Part shown: piece by piece, positions 39,828-49,145 of the stretch | Position numbering within the stretch: the first letter of the stretch is position 1 | Layout: each line of letters starts with the position of its first letter | From: Methylorubrum populi | GTDB taxonomy: Bacteria > Pseudomonadota > Alphaproteobacteria > Rhizobiales > Beijerinckiaceae | Direction of reading: 5' to 3' | Length of the DNA: 64,000 nt | NCBI GenBank assembly: GCA_036946625.1 | Contig: JAQIIU010000003.1 | Coordinates: 2,390,273 to 2,454,272, forward strand | Notes under the pieces: generated by a model | What the model was told of the DNA's origin: nothing | Databases searched by the model: none | What the model saw: only the letters and a program-made list of their open reading frames with translations | Program-made: the position numbers and the translations under genes

Positions 39828-40909
39828 GCGGCCTCCTCTGCGGTCCCACGGTCGCACAGGCGCTGGCGCGCCCGCACAACGCCTTCTCGGCCCTGCGGCT
39901 GGCGCTGGCCCTGATGGTGGTGGTCTCCCACGCCTTCAGCGTCGTCTCCGGCCAGGCGCTCGACGAGCCGCTGGCCCGCGCCACCGGCTTCTCGCTCGGC
40001 GAGCACGCGGTGAACGGCTTCTTCGCCGTCTCCGGCTTCCTCGTCACCATGAGCTTCGACCGGCGCGGCTGGCGCGACTACGCCATCGCCCGCTCGTTGC
40101 GCATCGTGCCGGGTCTCGTCGCCGCGACGCTGCTCGTGAGTCTCGGCCTCGGCGCGGCCCTGACCCGACTGCCGCTCGCCGAGTACTACGCCGCGCCGGA
40201 ACTGTGGCGCTTCGTGCGCGGCACGCTCCTGTCCTTCAAGAGCCACGCGAGCCTGCCCGGCCTGTTCGAGGCCAACCCGTTCCGCAGCCCGCTCGGCACG
40301 GTCTGGACCCTGAAATACGAGACGATCTGCTATGTCGGCGTGCTGGTCGTCGGCTTGTTCGGATTGTTGCGGCGGCGCTGGGCCGTGCCGTCCCTCACCG
40401 CCGCCCTGGCGCTGACCCTGGCCGGGCTCGAAACCTTCCGGCCCGACATGCCGAAGGGCGCCGAGACGGCCCTTCGCCTGCCGCTGATCTTCGCGGCCGG
40501 CGCCTGCCTCTACCTGTGGCGCGACCGCGTGCGGCTCGGGGCGTGGCCGCTGCTCGGCCTCGTCGCGGCCGCCCTCCTCCAGGGGCACGCGCCCTCCCGC
40601 ACGCTGCTGTTCCTCTCGGAGAGCTGCGCGGCGATCTGGCTCGCCTTCCTCCCGGCCCTGGCCCGCCCCGCCTTCGATCCCCCCGCCGACCTCTCCTACG
40701 GGGTCTACCTCTACGGCTGGCCGATCCAGCAGAGCCTGCACGCGCTGTTCCCCGCGGCCTCCGCTCCGGTGCTGCTGGTCCCCGCGCTCGGGCTCGCCCT
40801 CCTCGTCGCGGCGCTCTCCTGGTACGCCGTCGAGAAGCCGGCCCTGCGCCTGAAGGCGCGGGCGCTCGGGCGGCGCACGCTGGGCACCATCGAGCCCGCC
40901 GCGCCCTGA
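39824..40909 (+). CDS. Acyltransferase family 3 membrane protein
   Basis: 361 aa with about ten hydrophobic segments; O-acetylase type that modifies polysaccharides or lipids. Characteristic N-terminal region ARPHNAFSALRLALALMVVV with SHAF, then NGFFAVSGFLVTMSFDRR and RSLRIVPGL. The late SYGVYLYGWPIQQSL segment and a C-terminal VEKPALRLK also match. Starts with GTG at 39824, coupled to the glycosyltransferase, so the pair probably decorates the same glycan. Confidence 0.88.
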   Translation: MSGLLCGPTVAQALARPHNAFSALRLALALMVVVSHAFSVVSGQALDEPLARATGFSLGEHAVNGFFAVSGFLVTMSFDRRGWRDYAIARSLRIVPGLVAATLLVSLGLGAALTRLPLAEYYAAPELWRFVRGTLLSFKSHASLPGLFEANPFRSPLGTVWTLKYETICYVGVLVVGLFGLLRRRWAVPSLTAALALTLAGLETFRPDMPKGAETALRLPLIFAAGACLYLWRDRVRLGAWPLLGLVAAALLQGHAPSRTLLFLSESCAAIWLAFLPALARPAFDPPADLSYGVYLYGWPIQQSLHALFPAASAPVLLVPALGLALLVAALSWYAVEKPALRLKARALGRRTLGTIEPAAP

Positions 40910-41069
40910 CGCGCGATCGATCCGATGGCCGGCTCGCCGCGTTTCCCGCTCCATCGGGAGCGTCAGGCCGCCGCCGTGGCGAGCGGACGGCGCCGCCCTA
41001 GCTTATCGCGTCGGCCCGCCGGTTCCGGCGGCCTCCCCGCATCGGCACAGGCAGAGCGAAAGCCTCCCC

Positions 41070-41288
41070 ATGAAGGTCGTCGTGGATCTCAACCGCTGCC
41101 AGGCCTACGCGCAGTGCATCTACGCGGCGCCGGGGCACTTTGCGCTGCACGGGCGCGAGGCCCTGGTCTACGACCCCTCCCCCGACGAGGCGGCGCGGGG
41201 CGCGATCGAGCGAGCCGTCCAGGCCTGCCCGGTCCGGGCGATCACCGCCTTTCCGGACGCCCCCGAGCAGGCCGGAGAGGCGTCGTGA
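41070..41288 (+). CDS. [3Fe-4S]-type ferredoxin
   Basis: 72 aa small electron carrier. Cysteines at 10, 16 and 53 (NRCQAYAQC and ACPVRAI) fit the three-Cys 3Fe-4S ferredoxins that serve bacterial P450s. It overlaps the reductase gene by 4 bp and precedes a P450, so it is the likely redox partner. Confidence 0.9.
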   Translation: MKVVVDLNRCQAYAQCIYAAPGHFALHGREALVYDPSPDEAARGAIERAVQACPVRAITAFPDAPEQAGEAS

Positions 41289-42547
41289 CCGCACGACCCG
41301 AGCGCATCGTCGTCGTCGGCGCCTCGCTGGCGGGCCTGGCCGCCGCCCATCGCTTACGCGAGCGCGGCTTTGCCGGCTCCCTCACCCTGGTCGGCGACGA
41401 GCCCCACCTCCCCTACGACCGGCCGCCGCTCTCCAAGCAGGTGCTGCGCGGGCTCTGCACCGCCGACACCACCCTGCCCCGCCATCCCGACCTGCGAGCG
41501 GAGTTCCGCCTCGGCCGGCCGGCGACCCGGCTCGACCCTGCTGCGCGTACGGTCGAACTCGGCGATGGCAGCCGCCTGCCCTACGACCGCCTGCTGATCG
41601 CCACCGGCACCCGGGCGCGGCCCTGGCCCGCATCGGAAGAAGCGGCCCTCGCCGGCGTCTTCACCCTGCGCGGCCGGGACGACGCGCGGCGGCTCGGCGC
41701 ACGACTTCAGGCGAAGCCGCGCCGCGTCGTCCTCGTCGGCGGCGGCTTCATCGGCTTCGAGGTGGCCTCGACCTGCCGCGACTTGCGTCTCCCCGTCACC
41801 CTGCTGGTGCGCGACGCCGTACCGTTGGCCGCCGCCCTCGGTCCGCGCCTCGGCGGCCTCGTCGGCGAGGTGGCGCGCGAAAAGGGCGTCGACCTCCGCC
41901 TGAAGACCGAGATCGAGCGGATGGAGGCGGAAGGCGACCGGCTCGCCGCCGTGACCCTGAAGGACGGCGAGCGGATCGAGACCGATTGCCTCGTCGCGGC
42001 GATCGGGACGCTGCGCAACGTCGAGTGGCTCGACGGCTCCGGGCTGGAGGCCGACGCCAAGGGCTTGCGCTGCGACGCCTTCTGCCGGGCCCTGCTCCGC
42101 GACGGGAGCGTGGCCGCGGGCGTGTTCGCGGCCGGCGACGTGGCGCGCTGGCCGAACCCGCACGACGACGACGCGCTGGTGGCGGTCGAGCACTGGGGCA
42201 ACGCCCGGGCGCAAGCGGAGACCGTTGCGGACAACATGCTGGCCGGCGACGCCTCGGCCATGCGCCGCCACGACCACCTGCCCGATTTCTGGTCGCAGCA
42301 ATTCGGCCTGACGATCAAGCTCGTCGGCCTGACCGAGGGCGCCGATGCCTTCGCGGTGATGCACGGCTCCCTGGAGGAGCGCCGCCTCGTGGTCGCCTTC
42401 GGACGTGACGGCCGCACCATCGCCGCGGCCTCGATCGACAGCGCCCGCTGGCTGCCGGCCTACAAGGCCGCGATCCGCGAGCGCGCCCCCTTCCCGCCGA
42501 TCGGGGATGCCCTCGACCAGACCCGCATCCGTGTGCAGGACCCGTGA
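41285..42547 (+). CDS. FAD-dependent ferredoxin reductase
   Basis: 420 aa NAD(P)H:ferredoxin reductase of the rubredoxin/putidaredoxin-reductase type. First dinucleotide fold IVVVGASLAGLAAA binds FAD, second RVVLVGGGFIGFEVAS binds NAD(P)H, and GVFAAGDVARW is the second FAD motif; a reductase C-terminal domain follows. Starts with GTG at 41285. It should pass electrons from NAD(P)H to the preceding ferredoxin and on to the P450. Confidence 0.92.
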   Translation: MTARPERIVVVGASLAGLAAAHRLRERGFAGSLTLVGDEPHLPYDRPPLSKQVLRGLCTADTTLPRHPDLRAEFRLGRPATRLDPAARTVELGDGSRLPYDRLLIATGTRARPWPASEEAALAGVFTLRGRDDARRLGARLQAKPRRVVLVGGGFIGFEVASTCRDLRLPVTLLVRDAVPLAAALGPRLGGLVGEVAREKGVDLRLKTEIERMEAEGDRLAAVTLKDGERIETDCLVAAIGTLRNVEWLDGSGLEADAKGLRCDAFCRALLRDGSVAAGVFAAGDVARWPNPHDDDALVAVEHWGNARAQAETVADNMLAGDASAMRRHDHLPDFWSQQFGLTIKLVGLTEGADAFAVMHGSLEERRLVVAFGRDGRTIAAASIDSARWLPAYKAAIRERAPFPPIGDALDQTRIRVQDP

Positions 42548-42623
42548 TTCACATTCCAAAGCCCGCGCGGCGCCTGAGCGAAGCGGATTTTCCGCATCGC
42601 GCAGCGATCCATCGGAAAATCCC

Positions 42624-43862
42624 ATGAGCGGAAGCACGCTGTTCGAACGGATCCTCGATCCCGCCAACCGGGCGAACCCCTACCCGCTCTACGCGGAGAT
42701 GCGAAAGACCCCGGTCGCGCGGCAGGAGGACGGCACCTACGTCGTCAGCACCCATGCCGAGCTGGCGCGGCTGATCTCCGATCCGCGGATCAGCTCGGAC
42801 GATCTGCCCGACCCCCGGAAATTCCGCTGGACCGGGCATCCGGTCACCGACCTGCTGGTGCGCCCGGTGCGGGCCGAGATCCGCAAGCGGCACCGCCCCT
42901 TCATCTTCCGCGATCCGCCCGACCACGACCGCCTGCGGGCGCAGGTGATGCGCTGCTTCACGCCGGAGCGGGTGCGCGGCATGCGCGACAAGACGCAACG
43001 CATCACCGACGACCTGATCGGCAAGATGCGGGGGAAGGGACGCATCGACCTCGTCGACGACTTCTCCTACCCACTGCCCGTCACGGTGATCTGCGAGCTG
43101 CTCGGCGTGCCGCCGGAGGACGAGCCGCGGTTCCACGGCTGGGCGACGCAGCTCGCGACTGCCTTGGAGCCCAACCAGCGCGACGACGCGGAGACCCAGG
43201 CCAGGAACGAGGTCTGCTTCAATGAGATCGCCGACTACATCCGGGACCTGATCAAGGACAAGCGCAAGGCGCCGCAGGAGGACATTCTCTCCGATCTCGC
43301 GACCGACCGGGACGGGATGAACGACTACGACCTGATCGCCACCGCCGTGCTGCTGCTGGTGGCGGGCCACGAGACCACGGTGAACCTGATCACCAACGGC
43401 ATGCTGACGCTGCTGCGCTTCCCCGGGCATCTGGAGCGCCTGCGGGCCGAGCCGGAGACCGCGCCGCGCCTGATCGAGGAATTGCTGCGCTACGAGCCGC
43501 CGGTGCACTACCGCACCCGGCTGGCGCTGGCCGACATCCCGGTCGCCGGCACCACCATCCCGAAGGACGCGCCGGTGATCCTCCTGCTCGCCGCCGGCAG
43601 CCGCGATCCCCTCCGCTTTCCCGATCCCGACCGCTTCGACCCGGACCGGCCCGACAACCGCCATCTCGGCTTCGGCGGCGGCCTGCACTACTGCGTCGGC
43701 GCCCCGCTCGCGCGGATCGAGGCGGAGGTGGCTTTGGTCTCCCTGGTGCGGCGGCTGAAGGGGCCGTCGCTGGTCAAGGACCCGCCGCCCTACCGCCCGG
43801 GTGCGTCGCTGCGGGGCCCGCGGCATCTGCCGCTGGCGCTGGAGGGGGTGGCGGACGAATGA
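42624..43862 (+). CDS. Cytochrome P450
   Basis: 412 aa soluble bacterial P450 monooxygenase. I-helix oxygen-binding motif AGHETT at 247-252, ExxR at 286-289, and heme loop FGGGLHYCVG with axial Cys357. With the ferredoxin and reductase upstream it forms a complete class I three-component system. The substrate is unknown; no biosynthetic neighbours define it. ATG at 42624. Confidence 0.93.
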   Translation: MSGSTLFERILDPANRANPYPLYAEMRKTPVARQEDGTYVVSTHAELARLISDPRISSDDLPDPRKFRWTGHPVTDLLVRPVRAEIRKRHRPFIFRDPPDHDRLRAQVMRCFTPERVRGMRDKTQRITDDLIGKMRGKGRIDLVDDFSYPLPVTVICELLGVPPEDEPRFHGWATQLATALEPNQRDDAETQARNEVCFNEIADYIRDLIKDKRKAPQEDILSDLATDRDGMNDYDLIATAVLLLVAGHETTVNLITNGMLTLLRFPGHLERLRAEPETAPRLIEELLRYEPPVHYRTRLALADIPVAGTTIPKDAPVILLLAAGSRDPLRFPDPDRFDPDRPDNRHLGFGGGLHYCVGAPLARIEAEVALVSLVRRLKGPSLVKDPPPYRPGASLRGPRHLPLALEGVADE

Positions 43863-43880
43863 TTTCACCCGGGCGCCGGG

Positions 43881-43908
43881 CCCCTCTCCCCGCAAGCGGG
43901 GCGAGGGG
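43881..43908. repeat. Hairpin after the P450 gene
   Basis: CCCCTCtCCCCGC AA GCGGGGcGAGGGG, 18 nt after the P450 stop. There is no T-run. This hairpin sequence is common between genes of Rhizobiales and may mark the transcript 3' end. Confidence 0.55.
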
Positions 43909-43967
43909 ATGCGCACGCGGCGCGCCGGAAAAGATGCGTCGGACGCCATCCGGTCGATGCGTTCGTG

Positions 43968-44100
43968 TCCTGCGTCCTTGCGAGGCGAAGCCGTGGCAAA
44001 CCAGGGCGCGCCCTTTCCGGACCTGTCGCGCCCTGGATCGCTTCGCGGCCGCTCGCGATGACGGCGTGAGGCGAGACCCGAAGCGATCAAGCGGAAACGG
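43968..44100. repeat. Interspersed repeat R1, copy c (complete)
   Basis: Contains GCGTCCTTGCGAGGCGAAGC, a centre with CCAGGGCGCG/CGCGCCCTGG pairing, GATCGCTTCGCGGCCGCTCG, and the tail GAAGCGATCAAGCGGAAACG. Very similar to 31691-31825 and in the same orientation. With the hairpin it fills the gap between the P450 and rplA. Confidence 0.75.
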
Positions 44101-44101
44101 C

Positions 44102-44136
44102 AAAAAGAAAAGCGCCCGGCCTCTCGGTCGGGCGCT
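44102..44136 (-). terminator. Intrinsic terminator of the secE-nusG-rplKA operon
   Basis: On the minus strand an 11-bp stem (AGCGCCCGACC/GGCCGGGCGCT, one G-U) with a 4-nt loop, then TTTTCTTTTT, 28 nt after the rplA stop. It ends the operon here, so rplJ 17.5 kb away cannot be read from it. Confidence 0.9.
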
Positions 44137-44164
44137 CTCGCAAAGACGTCCCTGCGGACGCGTC

Positions 44165-44863
44165 CTACGCGGTCAGGACCGTGGAGGGTTCGACCTTCAC
44201 GCCCGGGCCCATCGTCGAGGTGACGGCGATGCGCTGGATGTAGGTGCCCTTGGCGCCGGCGGGCTTCGCCTTGGCGACCGCGTCGGCGAAGGCCTTGATG
44301 TTCTCGACGAGCTTCCGCTCGTCGAAGGACACCTTGCCGACGCCGGCGTGGATGATGCCGGCCTTCTCGACCCGGAACTCGACCGCGCCGCCCTTGGCGG
44401 CGGCGACCGCGCCCTTCACGTCCATGGTGACGGTGCCGACCTTCGGGTTCGGCATCAGGCCGCGCGGGCCCAGCACCTTGCCGAGACGGCCGACGAGCGG
44501 CATCAGGTCCGGTGTCGCGATGCAGCGATCGAACTCGATCTTGCCGCCCTGGACGATCTCCAGAAGATCCTCGGCGCCGACGATGTCGGCACCGGCTGAC
44601 CTAGCGTCGTCCGCCTTGGCGCCGCGGGCGAAGACCGCCACACGGACCGTCCGGCCGGAGCCGTTCGGCAGGTTGCAGACGCCGCGGACCATCTGGTCGG
44701 CGTGGCGCGGGTCGACGCCGAGATTCATCGAGATCTCGACGGTCTCGTCGAACTTGGCCGAAGCCTTCGACTTCACCAGCTTGACCGCCTCGTCGATGGC
44801 GTAGAGCTTGGTCGGCTCCAGACCCTCGCGGGCGGCGCGGATGCGCTTTCCTTCGCGTGCCAT
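44165..44863 (-). CDS. rplA: 50S ribosomal protein L1
   Basis: 232 aa L1-stalk protein; also an autoregulator of L11-L1 messages in other bacteria. Signatures include DETVEISMNLGVDPRHADQM, GRTVRVAVFARG and the RNA-binding MPNPKVGTVT with GPRGLMPNP. It is 11 bp after rplK. Confidence 0.98.
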   Translation of the reverse strand: MAREGKRIRAAREGLEPTKLYAIDEAVKLVKSKASAKFDETVEISMNLGVDPRHADQMVRGVCNLPNGSGRTVRVAVFARGAKADDARSAGADIVGAEDLLEIVQGGKIEFDRCIATPDLMPLVGRLGKVLGPRGLMPNPKVGTVTMDVKGAVAAAKGGAVEFRVEKAGIIHAGVGKVSFDERKLVENIKAFADAVAKAKPAGAKGTYIQRIAVTSTMGPGVKVEPSTVLTA

Positions 44864-44874
44864 GTCGCCCTCCC

Positions 44875-45324
44875 TCAGGCCGTGACTTCGAGGCCCATGG
44901 CCCGCGCGGAACCGCGGATCATGGCGACGGCGGAATCAACGCTGTCGCAGTTGAGGTCGGGCATCTTCTTCTCGGCGATCTCGCGGAGCTGGGCCTCGGA
45001 GATCTTGCCGACGGTCCCGCCCTTGCCCGGGGTCTTGGAGCCGGAGGCCGGCTTCTTGCCGAGCTTCAGGCCCGCCGCCTTCTTCAGGAAGAAGGTGACC
45101 GGAGGCTGCTTCATCTCGAAGGTGAAGGAGCGATCCTGATACGCGGTGATGATCACCGGGATCGGGGTCCCCTTCTCCATCTGCGCGGTCTTCGCGTTGA
45201 AGGCCTTGCAGAATTCCATGATGTTGAGGCCGCGCTGACCGAGCGCGGGGCCGATCGGCGGCGACGGGTTGGCGGCGCCGGCCGGGACCTGAAGCTTCAC
45301 GTAGCCCGTGATCTTCTTCGCCAT
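44875..45324 (-). CDS. rplK: 50S ribosomal protein L11
   Basis: 149 aa, binds the GTPase-associated region of 23S rRNA and is needed for RelA activation. Starts MAKKITGYVKLQVPAGAAN with PSPPIGPALGQRG, then KTPGKGGTVGKIS. It is separated from nusG by 277 bp carrying an unusual inverted heptamer repeat. Confidence 0.98.
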   Translation of the reverse strand: MAKKITGYVKLQVPAGAANPSPPIGPALGQRGLNIMEFCKAFNAKTAQMEKGTPIPVIITAYQDRSFTFEMKQPPVTFFLKKAAGLKLGKKPASGSKTPGKGGTVGKISEAQLREIAEKKMPDLNCDSVDSAVAMIRGSARAMGLEVTA

Positions 45325-45449
45325 GGGACTGCTCCCAAGATTTGCGCGTCCCCGCGCTGCCTCGGCACGGACGGACGGGCGGTTGCAGGTCGCGGTGCGA
45401 TCCGAACGCGATCCCGGAGGCGAAGCCGGGCGGATCTCCCGCGGTCGAT

Positions 45450-45593
45450 GGCGAATGGCGAATGGCGAATGGCGAATGGGGCCGTGCCCCAGCTCGCCGG
45501 TCGCCAACGACATTGCCGGAGGACGATCGGCGGATGGCTCGGCGCCGGAAGGCCTGACACCTTCCGTTCGCCATTCGCCATTCGCCATTCGCC
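45450..45593. repeat. Inverted pair of heptamer arrays in the nusG-rplK spacer
   Basis: Four tandem GGCGAAT units at 45450-45477, and four complementary ATTCGCC-type units at 45566-45593 (first unit GTTCGCC). The two arrays can pair over about 28 bp, enclosing an 88-nt loop. They lie within the transcribed nusG-rplK spacer. Confidence 0.85.
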
Positions 45594-45601
45594 CCTTACG
45601 A

Positions 45602-46135
45602 TCAGGCCTTCTCGACCTGCCCGTATTCCAGCTCGACCGGGGTGGCGCGGCCGAAGATCGACACCGCCACCTTGAGGCGCGAGCGGGCCTCGTCGATCTC
45701 CTCGACGGTGCCGTTGAAGGAGGCGAAGGGGCCGTCTGAGACGCGCACCGTCTCGCCGATCTCGAAGGAGACCGTGTGCTTGGGGCGGTCCACGCCCTCC
45801 TGCACCTGCCCCTTGATGCGCTCGGCCTCCGCATCCGGGATCGGCACCGGCTTGGCCTTGTCGGCGCCGAGGAAGCCGGTCACCTTCGGGGTGTTCTTGA
45901 TGAGGTGGTAGACCTCGTCCGTCAGGTCGCACTTCACCAGCACGTAACCGGGGAAGAATTTCCGCTCGGCATCGACCTTGCGGCCTCGCCGGACCTCGGT
46001 GACCTTCTCGGTCGGCACCATGACCTCGTCGAACAGCTCGGTCAGCCCGCGCTGGGCCGCCTGGTCCTTGATGGACTGGGCGACCTTGTTCTCGAAGTTC
46101 GAGTAGGCGTGGACGATGTACCAGCGCTTCGACAC
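45602..46135 (-). CDS. nusG: Transcription antitermination factor NusG
   Basis: About 177 aa elongation factor binding RNA polymerase and Rho/S10. N-terminal NGN domain (KRWYIVHAYSNFENKVAQSI) and C-terminal KOW domain (IGETVRVSDGPFASFNGTVE). The GTG at 46135 gives the usual start xSKRWYIVHA and has GAGAAG 6 nt upstream; a TTG at 46147 would add MRRP. Confidence 0.95.
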   Translation of the reverse strand: MSKRWYIVHAYSNFENKVAQSIKDQAAQRGLTELFDEVMVPTEKVTEVRRGRKVDAERKFFPGYVLVKCDLTDEVYHLIKNTPKVTGFLGADKAKPVPIPDAEAERIKGQVQEGVDRPKHTVSFEIGETVRVSDGPFASFNGTVEEIDEARSRLKVAVSIFGRATPVELEYGQVEKA

Positions 46136-46181
46136 GGGTCTTCTCAACTCCTCGGCGTTCTCGAAGAACGCCCGCGATGAT

Positions 46182-46484
46182 TCAGGCGCCGATCCCGAGG
46201 ATCAGGCTGACGGCGAAGCGCAGCACCTGATCGACGGCGACGAAGAACAGGCTCGCCACCACCACCATGATGAACACCATCACGGTGGTGATCGTGGTCT
46301 CCTTGCGGGTCGGCCACGTGACCTTGCGGGCCTCGTCGCGCACCTCGCCCAGGAACTCCGCCGGGCCCACGCGCTTCGGCGCGGGACGGGCCGGCGGGGT
46401 CGCGCGCTGGGGCGCTGCGGGCGCCGCGCCGCGATGGGGTCCGCGCGCCGCGTCGGCTTTCTTGGTCGCTTCGTTCGATGCCAT
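46182..46484 (-). CDS. secE: Preprotein translocase subunit SecE
   Basis: 100 aa. An Ala/Pro-rich N-terminal tail precedes the SecE core: EFLGEVRDEARKVTWPTRKE and one membrane helix (TVMVFIMVVVASLFFVAV). It stabilises SecY in the translocon. ATG 46484 chosen. The gene lies between tRNA-Trp and nusG, the usual place. Confidence 0.95.
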   Translation of the reverse strand: MASNEATKKADAARGPHRGAAPAAPQRATPPARPAPKRVGPAEFLGEVRDEARKVTWPTRKETTITTVMVFIMVVVASLFFVAVDQVLRFAVSLILGIGA

Positions 46485-46657
46485 GGCGCAACTGAAACCG
46501 GACAGGGTTCCGGGAACCGCCGATCGCGGTGCGGGGACGGAAACGTCCCGCACCGACGGCCTCTGAGGATCTCGGAATGCGCCCGCTCTAGCGCAAGTGA
46601 TCCGGCTTGTCGATGGGTTCGGAAGGGCTGCCGCTCGCGGGCGGTTCGCGGGCGCCG

Positions 46658-46734
46658 TGGCAGGAGTGGAGGGACTCGAACCCCCAACCCCCGGTTTTGG
46701 AGACCGGTGCTCTGACCAGTTGAGCTACACTCCT
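46658..46734 (-). tRNA. trnW: tRNA-Trp (CCA anticodon)
   Basis: Acceptor stem AGGAGTG/CACTCCT, D arm TAGCTCAACTGGTCAGAGC, anticodon stem CCGGT/ACCGG with loop CTCCAAA (anticodon CCA), T arm with GGTTCGAGTCC. The 3' CCA is encoded. It precedes secE as in many bacteria. Confidence 0.97.
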
Positions 46735-46803
46735 ACGGCGCGCGCGGCGCGGTTCGCCTCATGCCGCAAGCGGGCGCTTAAAGCAAGGGCGGAACGCGGC
46801 GTC

Positions 46804-46840
46804 ACCAGGGCCATCGCTTGAAGCGATGGCCCTGGTTTTC
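46804..46840 (+). terminator. Long perfect hairpin with T-run
   Basis: 15-bp perfect stem (arms ACCAGGGCCATCGCT and its complement) with a 3-nt TGA loop, followed by TTTTC on the plus strand. No plus-strand gene lies upstream, so it may terminate an antisense transcript or be a repeat-derived structure. The interval to 47007 holds further small hairpins (46862-46877; 46906-46921). Confidence 0.6.
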
Positions 46841-47007
46841 TTGCCAGCCTCAGTCGCCGGCGCCCGCCTCCGCGGGCTCAGGCTTTCGCTCCGCTCGATG
46901 TTTCTCAGGACGAATGTCCTGAAAAACCCGCTCCGCGCGGCGCTCTTGCCCGTGTCCCTTGGCGCCGCGAAGCCGCTTGAGCGGCTTCGAGCGATGCCCT
47001 GGCGGCA

Positions 47008-47595
47008 TCACACGGGGCGCCGGCCGTCTTCTCCCTCGTCCGGCTCGCATTCGCCATCCGCGAACGGATAGGCCGCCTCCACGAGGTAGGGACCGCCGCC
47101 GCGGGAGGTTCGGGCCGAGAACAGGGCGGCGCGGTGCGCCGTGAAGGCCAGGCGGGGAAACACGCCGGCCTGCGTCAGCACCCGCGCCACCGCCTCCGGC
47201 GTGGCCTCGCGGTTGAGGCGGGCGAGCGTGACGTGGGGCGTGAACTTGCGCCGCTCCGGCGCGGCGCCGGCCCGGCGGGCGATGCGCTCGTGCTCCTCCT
47301 GCAGGCCGGTCAGCGCCGGCGTGGGCACGACCGAGGCGTAGAGCGCCCGCGGCCGGTCGCCGCCGAAGCTCGCGAGGCCGTCGAGCGTGACGGCGAAGGC
47401 CGGGCGCGCCCGCGCCTCCCGCAGGCCGGCATCGACATCGGCGGCGACCACGTCGTCGATCTCGCCGAGGAAGCGCAGGGTGACGTGGTGGTCGCCCGGC
47501 TCGATCCAGCGGGCGCCGGGCAGGCCGCCGCGGAAGAACGACAGCCGTTCGGCGATCGCCGCCGGGATCTCGAGACCGGTGAACAGGCGCGGCAT
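47008..47595 (-). CDS. thpR: RNA 2',3'-cyclic phosphodiesterase
   Basis: 195 aa of the 2H phosphoesterase superfamily, formerly 2'-5' RNA ligase LigT. Both catalytic HxTx motifs are present: HHVTLRFLG and PHVTLARL. The N-terminal MPRLFTGLEIPAAIAERL is typical. The preceding arylesterase gene ends 2 bp upstream of its start, so they form an operon. Confidence 0.92.
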   Translation of the reverse strand: MPRLFTGLEIPAAIAERLSFFRGGLPGARWIEPGDHHVTLRFLGEIDDVVAADVDAGLREARARPAFAVTLDGLASFGGDRPRALYASVVPTPALTGLQEEHERIARRAGAAPERRKFTPHVTLARLNREATPEAVARVLTQAGVFPRLAFTAHRAALFSARTSRGGGPYLVEAAYPFADGECEPDEGEDGRRPV

Positions 47596-47597
47596 CG

Positions 47598-48317
47598 CTA
47601 CGGACCCTTCCGCTCCAGGCGGTCCACGAAGGTCTCGGCGGTGGGCAGGATGCCCTCGACGATCCGCTCGACGCCCTTGGCCGTGGGGTGCAGCCCGTCA
47701 TCCATGGTGTCGGCGCGCCGGCCCGCCACGCCGTCGAGGAAGAACGGGTAGAGGACGAGGCCGTGCGCCTTGGCGAGATCGGGATAGATCGCGTCGAAGC
47801 GGGCGCGGTACTCGGTGCCGAGATTGGGCGCGGCCAGCATGCCGGCGAGCAGCACCGGGATGCCGCGCTCCTTCAGCCGCACGATGATCGTGTCGAGCGC
47901 CTTGCGGGTCACCGTCGGATCGGTGCCGCGCAGCATGTCGTTGGCGCCGAGTTCGAGGATCACCCCTTGGGTGCCCTCGGGCACCGACCAGTCGAGCCGG
48001 TCGAGCCCGCCGGTGCTGGTGTCGCCCGACACGCCGGCATTGGCGATCTCGACCCGGTGCCCCTTGGCCTTCAAGGCCCGCTCCAGCACCGCGGGGAAGG
48101 CGGCCTCGGCCGGCAGGCGGTAGCCCGCGGTGAGGCTGTCGCCGAAGGCGACGAGCTTGAGCGGCGCGTCGGCGGCCCGCCCGGCGCCGGGAAGGAGGCC
48201 GGCGGCGCCCGCGAGCGTGGCTGCGGCGAAGAGGAGCATCAGCACGGCCCTGCGCCGGGGGCGGGGCGGCCCCACATCGGGGCGGGGCGTCTCGCGCCGG
48301 GGGCGCGAGCGTGACAC
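47598..48317 (-). CDS. tesA: GDSL arylesterase/lysophospholipase (TesA-like)
   Basis: About 239 aa periplasmic SGNH hydrolase. Blocks I (FGDSLTAGY), III (ELGANDML) and V (DDGLHPTAKG) carry Ser, Gly/Asn and Asp-His. The N-terminus has an Arg-rich stretch before a hydrophobic segment (LMLLFAAATLAGAAG), a signal peptide. Start could be the GTG at 48317 or the ATG at 48239. Its divergent arrangement with a YbbA-type ABC ATPase is also found in E. coli. Confidence 0.87.
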   Translation of the reverse strand: MSRSRPRRETPRPDVGPPRPRRRAVLMLLFAAATLAGAAGLLPGAGRAADAPLKLVAFGDSLTAGYRLPAEAAFPAVLERALKAKGHRVEIANAGVSGDTSTGGLDRLDWSVPEGTQGVILELGANDMLRGTDPTVTRKALDTIIVRLKERGIPVLLAGMLAAPNLGTEYRARFDAIYPDLAKAHGLVLYPFFLDGVAGRRADTMDDGLHPTAKGVERIVEGILPTAETFVDRLERKGP

Positions 48318-48355
48318 AAGCCCGTCACCGGATTCGGCTTCCGCCTCGTGCGCGT

Positions 48356-48391
48356 GGTGCAAGGCCGTGTCCTGGTGCAAAGCCGTGTCCT
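48356..48391. repeat. Two 18-bp tandem repeats
   Basis: GGTGCAAGGCCGTGTCCT followed directly by GGTGCAAAGCCGTGTCCT (one difference), in the promoter region between divergent tesA and the ABC ATPase gene. A candidate regulator binding site. Confidence 0.6.
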
Positions 48392-48449
48392 TTCGCTCGA
48401 ACCTGTCCGTGTGGCTCTCAAGCCCCTTGCCAAGATCGGTCGGTGCCTG

Positions 48450-49133
<684 letters not shown>

Positions 49134-49145
49134 CGGCAGCGCCTG

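Noticed and set aside
45450..45593. Heptamer arrays as a CRISPR
   Set aside because: Units are 7 bp, contiguous without spacers, and the second array is inverted.
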